Shown here: piece after piece, positions 25,922-38,869 of the stretch
Layout: the number at the start of each line of letters is the position of its first letter
Position numbering within the stretch: the stretch's first letter is position 1
Source of the DNA: Heterocephalus glaber
Lineage: Eukaryota; Chordata; Mammalia; Rodentia; Bathyergidae
Assembly (NCBI RefSeq): GCF_000247695.1
Contig: NW_004624778.1
Coordinates: 17,902,610-17,966,609 of the forward strand
DNA length: 64,000 bases
Reading direction: 5' to 3'
Program-made: the position numbers and the translations under genes
Notes under the pieces: generated by a model
Databases searched by the model: none
What the model was told of the DNA's origin: nothing
What the model saw: the letters and a program-made list of their open reading frames with translations, nothing else

Positions 25922-26773
25922 TCTCTTTTAATAAGCATGTAAAGTGGGGTTTGGGTTTTCTTTGTATATTCACAAAGGACATATATACAATATAAATTTA
26001 AATTTTAAAACCAAAATCAAAGATAAGGAGAAAATGCTTTTTTGAAAAGAGCACTCTTAATACCAAGGCTAATAATTATATGTAGATATGAATTTTCCAG
26101 GGGCCTGGGCAAAGAAACATTAAATACATAGCTATGATAAGAAAGGAGGAAGCCTAACAATTGATGAGTAGAACAAAAATTGCCCTGGTATTAAATCTAG
26201 AAAAAAACTATAAAGATATTCAACCACACAACTAATATTAAGCAGATTTCAATTTTTTTTTTTTCTCTTTCAGTGACGTTTATTAAAAGCCAAGAACATA
26301 GGACTTGAAGGACAACTCAAAGGCAATTCTGAAAGGGACTAAACCAGTGGGATCTGATGATTAACCAATCAGCAACCTAATTTGATAAAGTAACGAAAGA
26401 AGTGAACAGCACATATAAACCAGTGACTATCAAGTATTTCTTATATTCCCCCCCTTAGAGAATTTTTTAAATATATACACCTTACCTGAATTTTAAAGCT
26501 GGCATCAGGATTATTCATATTTTATTTAACGTAGATGGTAATAGAGGCTGCACTCACTAGAAATACTGATACTTTCATGTTTGTATTATCTTAAAATGCA
26601 TCTCACAGAATCTAAATATTTCTATCACTCATTTATACATGAGCCAATGCTTTAGTAGTAATAAATTTTATTTTTTTCTTTGAATTTCATTCATTCCCAC
26701 AGTAATGTTTCCTATTGTAAACTCGAATACCTATGATTTATATATAAAAAATGTTTTTTATAATTTCTGTGAC

Positions 26774-26860
26774 CAAGACTGGGGATTTAGCTCAGTGGTT
26801 CCAGCACCTGCCTCGCAAGCACAAGGTCCCGAGTTCAATCCTTGGTACCAAAAAAAAAAA
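26774..26860 (+). mobile_element. ID SINE (GCCTCG-type)
   Basis: Flanked by AATTTCTGTGAC on both sides. Confidence 0.95.
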
Positions 26861-27049
26861 AATTTCTGTGACAAGGGCTTAGACATTCAATCCTTCTGGT
26901 TCCTTATAATTACTGGTATATACGCTACCAAAAAAAATTTGTTACAAATTTTAATTGACTATAAAAAGTGAAATGTTTGTATTTGTGTATGTAGCAAAAT
27001 AAAGACTTTTGTTGGTTCTTATGGGATTTTCTGAGGTTTGAGGGGATTT

Positions 27050-27172
27050 TGTTTTCGTTAACAGGTTCTCCTTATATTGCCCTGGACTATCTTAAAATTT
27101 GGTCCCAAGTAATCCTCCTTCCTTAGCCTCCCAAGCTGGGACCCTAGGAATGTGTCACCATGTCCAGCTTGA
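27050..27172 (-). mobile_element. B1-like SINE, diverged
   Basis: Reverse B1: AGTAATCCTCCTTCC, TTAGCCTCCCAAGCTGGGA and CACCATGTCCAGCTTG. Confidence 0.75.
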
Positions 27173-28050
27173 AATTTTTTTTCAAAATACCTTTGTATTA
27201 TTAGATAGTATTACTAGAATGGCACAAGATTTAGCATCAATTCTATTCCATTCTTCATTTTGTACAGATGTAGCAGTGAAAAACCTTGTTCACAGTAATA
27301 AGTTTTATTTTCACTCAAATCACTAAACTCAAAGTATCACACACTGAACCACCAGAAAATGTTAACAAACAGTTGACATCTATATAAATTTTCTAAATTT
27401 GTTGTACTTGTGAAAAGAATTGACTGTTACCAAGTTACTCATTTTCTCAATCCAATATTCCAAATTGAACCTTTATTGGAAATCAATTGTGCCATGGTAA
27501 TACTGCAGACAAGTGAAAAGTGTGCTTGTCTAAAATGGGTAGTTGATAATTATGAGAACTAAGAGAAAAATAACATGTACCTCTATCATAGGTACATAGG
27601 AAATGGATCTTAAATGATATTTTGGAATAAATTCTTTGAAAACTATCCATGTCAAACATTCACACAGCAGTTTGAACACCAGAGACTTAACACTACATAT
27701 TCTAAGAACTGCTTTCCTCAGCATTGGTTGTATATATTCTATGACCCAAGCCCAAAGGACGGACTCAACTTTTTTTTTTTTTTTAAGGACCCCCTTTACT
27801 TTAAAATTCATGAAAACATCACACCTTGTTTGTTTTAAGGTAAAAATATTGCTCTACCTACCTAGAGTGTTCAAACAAAACTGACACTTCCAAATATTGG
27901 TATCGTTTAAATTCTGTGGTTTTGCATACACAAACTACCCCTAAGAGACATTCTCGCCACACCTTGAGAAACAAAGTGATTTGTCTCTAAGGCCAATTTC
28001 CTAGATTTAATAGTTATGATGACACATAAATTCTGGGTAAAGAGCAACTT

Positions 28051-28140
28051 TTTTTTTTTTTTGGTACCGGGGATCGAACTCAGGACCTTGCACTTGCACA
28101 GCAGGCAGCAAAACCACTGAGCTAAATCCCCAGCCCCCAT
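28051..28140 (-). mobile_element. ID SINE (CTGCTG-type)
   Basis: Reverse full-length copy. Flanked by AGCAACTT. Confidence 0.95.
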
Positions 28141-29299
28141 AGCAACTTCTTTCACATTAACATGATATGGAACATCACCAAAATTTAACCTATTTACCAT
28201 ACTATTTACATGCCATAATTTGCTACTTAAAAGTGTAAAATTGAGTTATTTTCAGTATATTCAGAAGTATACAGCTTTCATAGTTTTGCAAAAAAAAAAA
28301 AGCACGTATGACACGCATCATTTTGTACAGAAAATCTACTTAAGTTTAATATCCTACATAAGAAAGATTTTAAGATAAATGGCACCACATTAAAAAATAG
28401 TAAATGGGAGGGCCACACTTTCAGCTCATTTACAAAAAGCTGTACTTGTAGTTAATAGTAAAGAGCAGAAGATTAAAATTCACTGTTGAAACAATTTTGA
28501 AGACTTCAGCTTGAAAATATAATTTCTTGGAGATTTACTTAATTATGAGGTTCTTAAAGGATTTACAACAAAAGATGCCAAAGTTTCAACAAGCTATTTA
28601 GAGCAGCCCTTCTCAAACTTAAGCAGCTATTGTATGGAATTAATTATCTCCTCTACAGCTAAGTTGGCACTATGTACACATGCCTGGGAGAATTGTGAAA
28701 TAGTCACAAAAGTGGTTTTCTGTAGGGCTTAATTTCTTTCCAGATCTGGAGTCTACACAGTGAGGTTAATTCTTCAGGACTTATAAAAATTTGTGAAAAT
28801 AGTCTTCCATCATCAACAGAGAGCCAAGCATCCAAAATAAATCTTGTTAAAGCCGTAACATAGGCAACCAAGTCCTGAAATCTACCTTTATTATTAACAT
28901 GGCAGCCAAGCACAGGTCCTCTCAAATGGTTCTCACATTTGGATACATTTGAACTACTAATACTGTAATAACCCTAATATCATACTGAACAAATTATTCT
29001 CACCACCAAGCCACTTGCTAACATAGCTAAAGCTCACGTACTTTTTGCTTTCTAGCACTTTATCCAATCGTTAGCTAAATTCATTATTCAAATTGGCCAA
29101 AAAGATGGAACAGCACTGTTAGATAATTAATAATCTATTATTTTTATTAGGTAAATATTAGCTAATTATCCTTTGTGTATTCACTTTTTAAAAATATTTC
29201 TGTATATAATAGAAAATTAAGTTCTTTGCACAACAGAATACTAATTACTTCCAACATCCTTTGCTATATCTTACCCTTTCTTACTTCATTCATTACTTA

Positions 29300-29880
29300 A
29301 TTCATTCATTAAACACTATCCATCATCCCCACGTGGACAAATACAATAGCCTCCTCATTGGCCCCTGACTTCTACTTCTGCACTTCCAGAATACATTCTC
29401 CACATGTAGGCAAAGTAACTATATTGTCCCTTAGGTAAAGCCCTCAAACGGAATGCTGTACTCTTCCTTATGCTGGCTGCCAAGCCCATGATTAGCCTTG
29501 TCTATTTCTTTAACCTTACTCAGTATTACTTTCCCACTCACTAAGCTCCAGCACCCTGCCCTTCTTGCTATCTTCAATTACTAAGTGCATCTTAGGGATT
29601 TTGCATAGGCCATTCCAGTGGTGGCAAACCTATGGCATGTGTGCCGCAGTGGGCACACACAGCCCTGTTGGCATGCAAGTCAGGGGTATCAGTTGTTTTT
29701 TCTAAAAAGTTTCACCATCACAAGCCTATTCCCTCTGTATGAAATGCACTGGTTCTTGTAGAGCTGATTCCTTATTATTCAGAACTCAGCTTTAAAAACA
29801 ACCTCAGAGAAACTTTTCCTGGTCACTTGACCTAAACTGATCACCGTCACTTTCACATCACTCTCCATTCACTGATTAGC
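29300..29880 (+). mobile_element. L2 LINE 3' region
   Basis: ACAATAGCCTCCTCATTGGC, CACTAAGCTCCAGCACCCTG, and AACTCAGCTTTAAAAACAACCTC near the end follow the L2 3' region in order. It is split by the hAT element at 29616 and then by ID 29890. Confidence 0.7.
29616..29723 (+). mobile_element. Short non-autonomous hAT element
   Basis: Starts CAGTGGTGGCAAACCTATGG and ends TTTCACCATCACAA, imperfect terminal inverted repeats. Flanking 8-mers GGCCATTC / GCCTATTC match 6 of 8. Inserted into L2 sequence. A relative is at 38688. Confidence 0.65.
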
Positions 29881-29889
29881 ATTGAATAC

Positions 29890-29990
29890 CTTAGGGCTGG
29901 GGATTTAGCTCAGTGGTTTCGCCGCCTGCTGCACCTGCTGCGCAAGTGCAAGGACCTGAGTTCAACCCCCGGTACCAAAAAAAAAAAATA
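29890..29990 (+). mobile_element. ID SINE with internal CTGCTGC duplication
   Basis: The CTGCTGCACCTGCTGCGC stretch carries an extra unit compared with other copies. Flanked by AGCATTGAATAC. Confidence 0.95.
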
Positions 29991-30232
29991 AGCATTGAAT
30001 ACTTTATGTACGAGTTTGTCATCCCTAGAATATAGTCTCTATGAACAAAGGCTATCTCCAATAACTATGCAAATAGAATGTGCTCTTAAAATTCTTTGGA
30101 ATAACCAGATGTATAAAGTGTCGTTACACATTAGGTCCTGTGCAATGCAGCCCTAACCCCTTGAGTAGTCTCGTTTGCTATCTTAAACTTACAAAGGAAA
30201 TGTAAATTTATAAGTGAAATGTAGTTTAATTA

Positions 30233-30415
30233 AACTGGGCATAGAGGTTCACACCTGCAATCCCAGCGCTGCAGCAGGAAGATCACAAATTTCAAGCCTG
30301 GCCTGAGCAATTTAACAAGTTAGCAAGACACTGCGTCAAAAAATAAAAAGGGTAGGAATTGTATCTCAGGACAAAGGTCTTGGGTTCAATCCTCAGTACA
30401 ACACACACACATACA
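30233..30415 (+). mobile_element. B1-dID dimeric SINE
   Basis: B1 part (CACACCTGCAATCCCAGCGC) followed by an ID-like right half (TTGGGTTCAATCCTCAGTAC) and a (CA)n tail. Confidence 0.85.
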
Positions 30416-31799
30416 TTTTATATTTTTAATATATATTAATATAATACACAATATCTACCTCAAAATTATTTAAGCCCAGAATATACTCATCAATATTATC
30501 AGCCTAAAGCTTATCAATACAAGAGAAATAATCCATAGGCTTGTTCCATCTATTACTATTTAACATTGTTATACTTATGGGTAAACATGGCCAGCACATT
30601 CTTTATTCACAAAACCAGCCATATATAAGTCTCTCATAGGAAAATAATCCAGTCTACACATGGGTGGTTTTAGCCATCACTGTCAACCATAGCGCTGTTG
30701 TATCATGAAATAATGGGAAACAAAGAACATAATCTAAAGCTCAGCAGGCTGACAATATGAGACTAAGACAACAAAACCAGCTATGTTCACTGGAAGGAGT
30801 TATACCATATTGCTCTCAGGTTCCGGAAAAATATGTTCCTTAATTTTGAATCAGACAACTTACATTATCCCACTGTAAGTAACTTTTTGTCTGTATAGTT
30901 AACCTAAAATCCAGCACAGTGGTTCTAGAAACAAGACTCATGGAGATTCTTGGAATAAAGTACAAAGTATATGGTCAATTAATAGAATGTCAATGGGTAA
31001 GTTATAAAAATAGGTTACCTTATTCCTTAGATGAGTTGTATAGAAAGTTTAACTGATAAGGATATTAACTTGGAGATAACCAGAGCTAATTAACCTTAGA
31101 TACAAATAAGCCTTAATGAAACTCAAACTTGCCTAAAATAGACAACTATTCTCCTTTGAAGGTTAGCAAGAGTTATAAGGGACCCTATTTTCTGCTAAGT
31201 AGTCCTGTTACAGATCACGGTGTAGGAGGCCGAGAAAGTCAGCACAGCCAATTCTTGTGAGGATCAGAGTTCTAGACAGATCCTAGTCACATTAAGATTT
31301 ATGGACATGATTCTACCAATTACTACAACCAATCCTATCACACCTCACATCCCGGTCTACTTAGTAACCAAATGAAACGTCACTCAGATCATACATGATC
31401 ACCTACTCCTGTCCCCGTAATATTCTGTACAAGTCACACCCTCTTGATCTGCCCCTTCTAAGCTCATACTTCAATGCTCTCAGTGTTTTTATCTCGACTA
31501 AAAGTATACTTTATAGCACAACTCAGTATACACAAATGTTATATGAAAATCTAAAACAAACTTACCCTCTCTAAATTTGATGCATACTGACCATTTCTAG
31601 CCTGTATTTCATATTTTAAAATTTCTAGTGAAGTCATTACATTCATGTGATGATCTCTGAAAACCAATCCCCTAACTTTATCTATCCATCCTCCAATGCT
31701 GACTATAAATGCTTGAATAACTGATCAGGAGTCTTTCCTATAATCTCAGTATTTTGTCTAAAGTGCTGGCCTTACTGAAACCTGTCCCTTGAAGATAGC

Positions 31800-33400
31800 A
31801 CTTCCCTGCTAAATTTCTCCCTTCTCCAGGGGAAGGAGGGCTTCCTTTCTCTCTTAATCCCTTGCAACTATATATGGGCCAGAAAGCAGAATGTTTTCTC
31901 CTTTCTACCTATTACTTTCAAATCATCTCTCCAATTGTGTCATTCTAAAAACAACATAGTATCCAGCTACACTACCTTCTAACCCTCTTCCCTGTTTTCT
32001 CCTTCCTTCATCAGACTTAACTTTGTTTCAATTTTCCTCTCCATCCTAACTTTTGTTCTCATTCTTGGAGACCTCAACACTCATATGGATAACTGTCTTA
32101 GTCACTTTCTCATCACTGGAACAAATACCCAAAACCCACAACCTAAAGGAGACATTTATTTTGGCTGTTTGGAGTCCATAGTTGGCCAGCTAAGCCAGGG
32201 AGGTACGGTAGGAAGGTCTGCTGGAGGAAAGCTGTTCAGCTCGCGGCAGCCAAACTGCTACTAAGTCACACTCTCCTGACCTGCCTCTTCTGACCAGACC
32301 CCGCCTCCTAAAAGCTAATCAGCTATAAAGCCCCCATAATCCAATCACCTTCGAGAAGTTCCACTTCTCAGCAAATGAAACTTTGGGGGGACATCTAGAT
32401 ATAAACCGTAACTCATTCAACATCATGAGTCTTTTGATCTAATCCTCTACCCAATCTCACTTACCTAATATGGCCACAGGCTTGTCAATACTAGTAACTA
32501 CATCATCTCCAATATCTCAGTGAAGCACCCAACTCTCCAATTTCCAGTTCTTTCCCTAATGCTTACTTAGACACCATTTCCATCTCCTATATCCATTCAC
32601 CTTCATATTTTCTCACTGTGCATACATGCTTAACTTTCTTGACCTCCATTACTTTTCCAATCGTGCTATCCATTTCCAGTTTCAATCTCTGAAACAGATT
32701 AACCAAAGCATCCATCATCATCTAGTGATTCTCCACACTATTCAAAAAATTTAAAGAACTATCTACACTGACCAATTTTATCACAATTTACAACTGAATC
32801 CAATCTGGCTTCTGTTTCCCACCAAAACTGTTGTTATTTTAAAATTCATGTTCCTAAACTCAAAGTTCAGTTTTCCCCTAGGCAACTAATTTTTGAAATG
32901 TCTTCCACATCTCTCTTACCTTACTAGCCATTTTTTTCTCACTACTTTTATCTACTTTGCTGATTCTACTTTAACCAAATTCTAATCAACTGATTTTTCA
33001 CAGGACTTGGCCCTCAATTCTTTCCTGGACCTGAGTATTCTTCATCTGAACACTTCCTCTCAATCTAAATACCAAAAGCTCACCTTTTGAGTCCTCTCTT
33101 CCTATCCTATATCAAACTCATATCCTATACCTAATTCATTAGCAAATCCTAATTTGCTAATCCTAATTTAATTTTCAAGAGATCTAGAATCAGTCTACTT
33201 CTAATCTCCAAAGGCATGAGTGTAGTGTATCATCATTCCTCACTGGATAAAACTACTTCTCTCACTTCCACTTTGGTCCATCCCACATAAAATTAACAAA
33301 CACCTCTACTCAACGCTGGCTCACACTTAAAGAAATGGCAGTTATCCCTTGGAAAAATTTTTAGGACCTGCAAATGCTAGATTTATCATGTTATTTTTCA
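31800..33400 (+). mobile_element. L2 LINE, endonuclease to reverse-transcriptase part, decayed
   Basis: TTGGAGACCTCAACACTCATATGGAT at about 32067 matches the L2 endonuclease region. ACTTGGCCCTCAATTCTTTC (about 33005) matches the L2 reverse-transcriptase segment. Pyrimidine-rich as L2 sense DNA is. Stops throughout. A MaLR-like LTR (32096-32412) interrupts it. Confidence 0.65.
32096..32412 (-). mobile_element. MaLR/ERVL-type solo LTR
   Basis: The plus strand starts TGTCTTAGTCACTTTCTCATC and contains ACAAATACCCAAAACCC, then a reverse polyadenylation signal (CATTTATTTTGG), TTCGAGAAGTTCCACTTCTC and a closing GGGGGGACATCTAGATATAA. This order fits a mammalian apparent LTR in reverse. It lies inside L2 sequence. 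Confidence 0.65.
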
Positions 33401-34000
33401 GTCCCTTTTTCCGCCTCCAATTTTACCTACAGAAGACCAGTGATACCATAGTGACCAGAAGATGCTCAATTTAGAAAGGTCTGAGTACACTGACAATGAG
33501 TATCTCTGGGAAAGTCTTTAATTACTTTCTCAGTAGGCTAGGAATATTGGTGGAAGAAATGAGGTATTTGCACTCAATTTGGAAAGACTCCTCAGAAAGT
33601 AGAACCCAAGAAGCAGTTCTTAGCACAACATGCCCTACAAAATGGTAATCAGAATTTTCTTAGGGCAGGGCTCTTCAGTGCTCAACTAGCCATGGGATCT
33701 AGACAGATACAAGCCTGCCGACTATGGTACTAATTCAATAACCAAAAAATCCAGTCCAAGGCCTAATTTGAGCAGAAGCAAGTGATCTGGCCCTTCATCT
33801 ACTTGCTCACATTCTGTCAAGGTCTTGCTCCTTCTCTTGCTTTAAAAACATTCGTTATTAAGTTTTTCAGCAACAGATCCCACAGAGAATTTGATAAAGA
33901 TAAACTCTTAGAAAAATGCACACAAAAAATGCCACACATAATTCAAAGGTTCCTAGATGTCTTTCTGAGGCATGGATTCCCAGGTCAGAAAACCTACTGA

Positions 34001-34158
34001 GCCAGGTGGTGCACGCCTGTAGTCCCAGCCCTGGGGGGGGGGGGGGGGCGCCTAAGGCTGGAGGATCACTGTTAAGAGGCCAGCCTAGGCTACATGGTGA
34101 GTTCAAGATCAGCCTGAACTACAGTGAGAACCTGTCTCAAAAAAAAAAAAAAAAAAGA
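34001..34158 (+). mobile_element. B1 SINE with internal G run
   Basis: GCCAGGTGGTGCACGCCTG, a run of about 17 G, then GGCTGGAGGATCACTG and CTGTCTCAAAA with an A tail. Confidence 0.93.
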
Positions 34159-35239
34159 AAATAGAAACAGAAACCCTCTACTGGATTTTTCCAAGTTGGT
34201 CTTTCAGGCCTTTAAAGGAAAAATAATAAAAATAATGTTTCCTGATTGTGCATTCTCTTCTGAATAGTATCTTCTCTCCCACCACTTGTTCAAGCTTCCT
34301 AAGAAGTCTTGCTTTCATGGAAGAGGGGTAAAAAATGCACATGTATAATATGTTTGTAATTTCACAGAAGCTCTAAAAGAACATACCAAAAGAAAAAAAA
34401 AACATCACTTAGCAACAGTTTCTTCTAGGGAATAAGAAAGGAAGTAAAAGGATACAGAGCGAGACATTTTTCACTGAATATCCATCCTTTTCATTATTTG
34501 CCCATATTACTTCACGAAATATTAAATCAAAATTTTAAAGAATATTACAAGACCAGACATATTTCATTTGTAATTTCTCATTTCCCAGAAACTTTAATTT
34601 TCAAAATATGGTTTCTAATCCTTTCCTTTTCCAAAACTGGTTATATAAAGGTTACCAAATGCCTTCTAATTTCAAAACCCCACAGACATATAGTCTTTAT
34701 CCTCCTTGATCTATCGCATTTAATAAAAATCCTTCCTAGGTTTTTATACTACTACTTTCTCTTGATTCTCCTTTTACCTTTCTAGAAGGTCATTCTCACT
34801 CTCCACAAGATTCATTCTGTTCATCTGCAAGCCTGTTAGACCCTACAGTGGGTAATAAATACCAATGATAAATCATTAGTATAAGAATTCTAAATCCTCG
34901 GAGACCCACAAAATCCTTTTGGAAAGTCTAAGACATCAAAATTATTTTAACTTAATATTCCTCACTCCATCTCCCTCCTTGCTTCTCCTTTACCTCTATC
35001 TGAGCCCAATCTTCAAGTGACTGACTTAAGTCAATTCTGTGTTACTAAACAAAATACTCCTATAACTTATAAAACAATATGAATCCATTCGTGAGGGTGG
35101 AGCCCCATGACCTAATTACCTTCTACCACCTCACCACCACCATTCTAGGAGCTGATTGTAGCACATGAACCTCTAAGGGACAAATCATGTCTAAAACATG
35201 GTAACAGCCAAAACCAGCAGGCATCACTAATTCCCTCTT

Positions 35240-35510
35240 TGTAATCATTATGTCCTTACATCTATCTACTGATTTCTCCCAAGTCTCACCTTTCCATACC
35301 TCCTGCCACAGCATTCATATCATCATTATTTTTCTGGATTACTACAGTCCAACCAGGTTCTCTACTGTAATTTCACTCTGTCTCAAATCCAGTTTCCATA
35401 CTGCATCATATTCTATATCCAATACGCAAATCTGATTCTTACCATCACCATCTACTCAATCTTTCAAACTGCACAGGTACTGACTGCTCCCAAGATACAT
35501 GAGCTTTCTA
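35240..35510 (+). mobile_element. L2 LINE fragment
   Basis: TTTCTGGATTACTACAGTCC and the surrounding pyrimidine-rich sequence match the L2 segment that ends in the ...GGATTACTGCAAT motif. Confidence 0.6.
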
Positions 35511-36234
35511 TAAAATTTTACAGAGGATAGTTAAAACAGTCATCTTTTAGCTACACTTGAGAACCTAGGACAGAGTCATATAGAACCCACGTCTGTGTTT
35601 ATAATCACAATAACACACTAACACTTTGGGCAAAGATAATTCATGAGAAATGAACAATGCTAGACTTAACATACAAGTTACACGACTGAAGAATACATGA
35701 TCTTTATTTCCAAGTATCAAATTTGGGTAGAAAAATGTGATGAATGAACTGTGTCCTTCTGAAGTATTAGTACAACTATTAAGCCAAACTCAGAAATAAC
35801 TGTTCTATACCATATTCATATTGTAAGCAATCTGTAAAATATACCAGAGGTTATATTGTTAGAAAAATTGAATTTTGTTAGTTTTATAGTTTTAATTTAT
35901 AAAATTCTGAGGTTGCTGAAAGCTAGAAACACATATGAAATGCTACAGTAAAAAAAAAGTGTTGAACAACAAAACCAAGCTACTTGGAATTCCCTAAACA
36001 TAACTTTATATTCAGAACCACTGTAATGTTCTTTATCTAATCATAGAATATCTCCAATTAAAATTTTTTAGAAACAATTATCTTTGCCTCTACTATTTCC
36101 TTAATATGTTGAGTCATAACCCTAAAACCTTAAATATCTCTTCTTTGAAAAGTCAAAGCCTTCATAAACGCCTAAACAATATTTAGCTTTTGAAGCAAAA
36201 GTTTCTGCTGTTTCATTTATACAGAGACTGACAT

Positions 36235-36412
36235 CGCTAAGAACTGTGCTGTGTCTGATACGATAGCCACTAGGTGCATGTGGCTATTTATATTAAAGAA
36301 AACTTAAAATTGAGCTATTCAGTCACATTAACCATAATTCAAGTACTGAACAGCCACACATAGCTGTGGTTTAAAGATATTCATCATCACAGAACATTCT
36401 ACTGGATATATC
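36235..36412 (+). mobile_element. Fossil palindromic DNA transposon
   Basis: GCTGTGTCTGATACGATAGCC, ACTAGGTGCATGTGGCTATTT and later CAGCCACACATAGCTGTGG: the inverted AGCCAC...GTGGCT arms typical of a mammal-wide MITE. I cannot name the family with certainty. Confidence 0.55.
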
Positions 36413-36469
36413 ACATTATAACTTGTTCCTTGAGAAAGCTGCTTGACTTCTAATATCAAATGAGTTGAC

Positions 36470-36566
36470 GGGCTGGGGATTTAGCTCAGTGGTTCCACCG
36501 CCTGCCCTGCAAGCGCAAAATCCTCAGTTCGATCCCCGGTACCAAAAAAAAAAAAAAAACAAAAAA
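36470..36566 (+). mobile_element. ID SINE
   Basis: Full-length. Flanked by imperfect AAATGAGTTGA / AAATGAGCTGA. Confidence 0.93.
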
Positions 36567-36900
36567 TGAGCTGATGGCTTCAAATCTCTAGTTTTTTCTT
36601 TCCATTAACCTAATGTAAGAGCTTTAATAACTGACTTAATATTCCAACTCTACTCTGTGAGTTGGAAAAATGGGACTTGAAATAATTACAGCAGTGGCAA
36701 TACATTCAATAAAACATAATGAAATGGAATTAAAAATGGAATAAACTTTCAGGGTAAGGTTAAGTTTGAGACAAGTAGAAATACATACTGAAAAACAATA
36801 GTAGATAATAATCAAAATTAGTCAATGGGATCGCACCCTATCCACTCATCCCATAATTAAAAACCACTTTGTAAAGATCTTCAAAAAGTATTTTTCCATG

Positions 36901-36984
36901 GCCAGGGATTTAGCTCAGTGGCACCATGCCTGCCTTGCAAGCACAAAGTCCCGAGTTCAATCCCCGGTACCACAAAAAAAAAAG
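36901..36984 (+). mobile_element. ID SINE
   Basis: GGCACCATGCCTGCCTTGCAAG subtype. Flanked by AGTATTTTTCCA / GGTATCTTTCCA. Confidence 0.92.
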
Positions 36985-37559
36985 AGGTATCTTTCCAATC
37001 ACATCTAAAAATAATCAGCCAATAAACTCACCTTTGAGATGGAAGACATTAAGATCACAGCTTGTAATCAGTCAATACAAACTACAATTTAGCCTATTTC
37101 AAAGTTTATTTTGTTGACTACAACTCTAATTATTTTAAGAAAAGAGGCTGGTGGGGGTAGGGGGACTCAAAAACACCACAGTTAATGTGTTGGCCAGGCT
37201 TACAACTACATTAAAAAACACCTCCTCAGATTTCTAGCGATCACTTTAAATGTTTCAGCTTCTTTTATACTGTACTACAAAAAGACGTAATTCAGTTAAT
37301 CATGCCATAAATATATTTTCTGCTTCATAGAGATTTTAAGGTTGGTGTTACTCCAGAAGAGCTTATTTTAAAATATGCAAAACTCCACTCTGTGACTACT
37401 TAATAAAATCAGATACAAAAATAAGACCATACTCCAAAAAATTCATATAGAAAGTTTCAGGGAAAAAATGAAAATGAAAGCCATTTCCAAAAGAATGTAT
37501 TATATATTAATTTATTTAATAAACATTTATTATCACTAGGAACTTATGGAATGAGGCTA

Positions 37560-37960
37560 ATACTAAATAAAATAAACATCAAGCAACATTTATTAAGTAC
37601 CTACCGTGTAGCTAGGCTTTGGACTACATATACAAAAACAAAACAAAAAAGACATGGTCCCTGCCCTCACGGAGCTCACAGTCTAGCTAAAGCAGGCAGT
37701 CACAAATACAGGCAAAGCACCAGGGAAGCAAGAAGGGACTGGTTTTGCCTGGAGAACGCAGGGCGGGATTTCCAGACATGAAGACAATGGAGCTGGGCCG
37801 TGGAGGAGTAGGAGTTCGTCAAATGGAAGGGAAGGGGGAAGCGCATTCCAAGCAGAGGAGACAGCATATGAGCAAGCAGAATCTTGAAAGTGCATGCCAT
37901 GGTGCAGGATGATGAGTGGTCCAGTGCAGCTAGAGCAGAAAGATGCACACAAACTAAAAA
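37560..37960 (-). mobile_element. L2 LINE 3' end
   Basis: The plus strand is the reverse of the L2 tail: TTATTAAGTACCTACCGTG, CCTGCCCTCACGGAGCTCAC, then GCGCATTCCAAGCAGAGGAG and AGTGCAGCTAGAGCAG. The open frames here are L2 remnants. Confidence 0.75.
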
Positions 37961-38117
37961 GATGAATTAGTTTTTGGTTTTTAATAAACCATAACTGGTA
38001 AATCTCATATTATACTAAATAATTTTAACAAAATTGTCATTCTAGCAACAACAGGGCAATTTGAAAGAATTCATTTCATAAATATCTATGCCCCTTCTAT
38101 AGGTACCTGACCACTAT

Positions 38118-38162
38118 AGAGAACTTTTTTCCACAGAGAACTTTTTTCCACAGAGAACTTTT
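38118..38162. repeat. Short tandem repeat, 17-bp unit x 2.6
   Basis: The unit AGAGAACTTTTTTCCAC occurs twice perfectly, with a third partial copy. Confidence 0.9.
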
Positions 38163-38535
38163 AAAAGGTAGTTTTAGAGCTAGATCTTAATTTTCCTCTG
38201 TACACTTAAGAAGCAAAAGAACCCTAGCGTAACGATTTCCTTAAGATGCAATCACCTACACACATACATGGTTCTAGGTCCTAACTTTTGCTAACTTGGG
38301 ATCCCTCCACTCTTACCTTTCTTAACATCTTTGTAACTATTAACCCAAACTAATCTCATAGTTAAACAATGCAGAGGCAATTTAGCCTTCCTTTCCCTTT
38401 GGCCTTTCCAAACAAAGTACCTGAGAATGCCCCAATGGAAAATATAAGATTCAATATTATGATGTGAGGAGACAATGCCTTCTGACCTCCACACCAATTT
38501 TCAGAAATTAATTTTGTAAAATGAAACTATTAAGG

Positions 38536-38638
38536 GGCCGGGGATCTAGCTCAGTGGTTCTGCCACCTGCCTCACAAGCACAAGGTCCTGAGTTCGATCT
38601 CTGGTACCACAAAGGAAAAAAAAAAAAAAAAGGTGAAA
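38536..38638 (+). mobile_element. ID SINE
   Basis: Flanked by AAACTATTAAGG on both sides. Confidence 0.95.
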
Positions 38639-38687
38639 ACAAACTATTAAGGTGAATAAAAGCAAGCACGAACCAGAGACTCTACAC

Positions 38688-38766
38688 CAGTGGTGGCGAA
38701 CCTATGCCACATGTGCTGCAGTGTGCTATTTGTTATCACTGAAAACTTAAAGGTTTGCCATCACCG
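38688..38766 (+). mobile_element. Short non-autonomous hAT element (79 bp)
   Basis: CAGTGGTGGCGAACCTATGC start and AGGTTTGCCATCACCG end form terminal inverted repeats of about 16 bp. The flanking 8-mers match weakly (5 of 8). Confidence 0.65.
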
Positions 38767-38869
38767 CCCCAAACCCTTCAGAAAAAGTAAAAAGAGTTGT
38801 TTACCGGTACTCAGATACATGGCAGCTTAAGGAAGGAGCAAAGGGGAAAGGAACAGAACTAACACGAAT

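Noticed and set aside
37551..37952. Overlapping open frames on both strands
   Set aside because: The segment is an L2 3' end in reverse orientation, not a gene.
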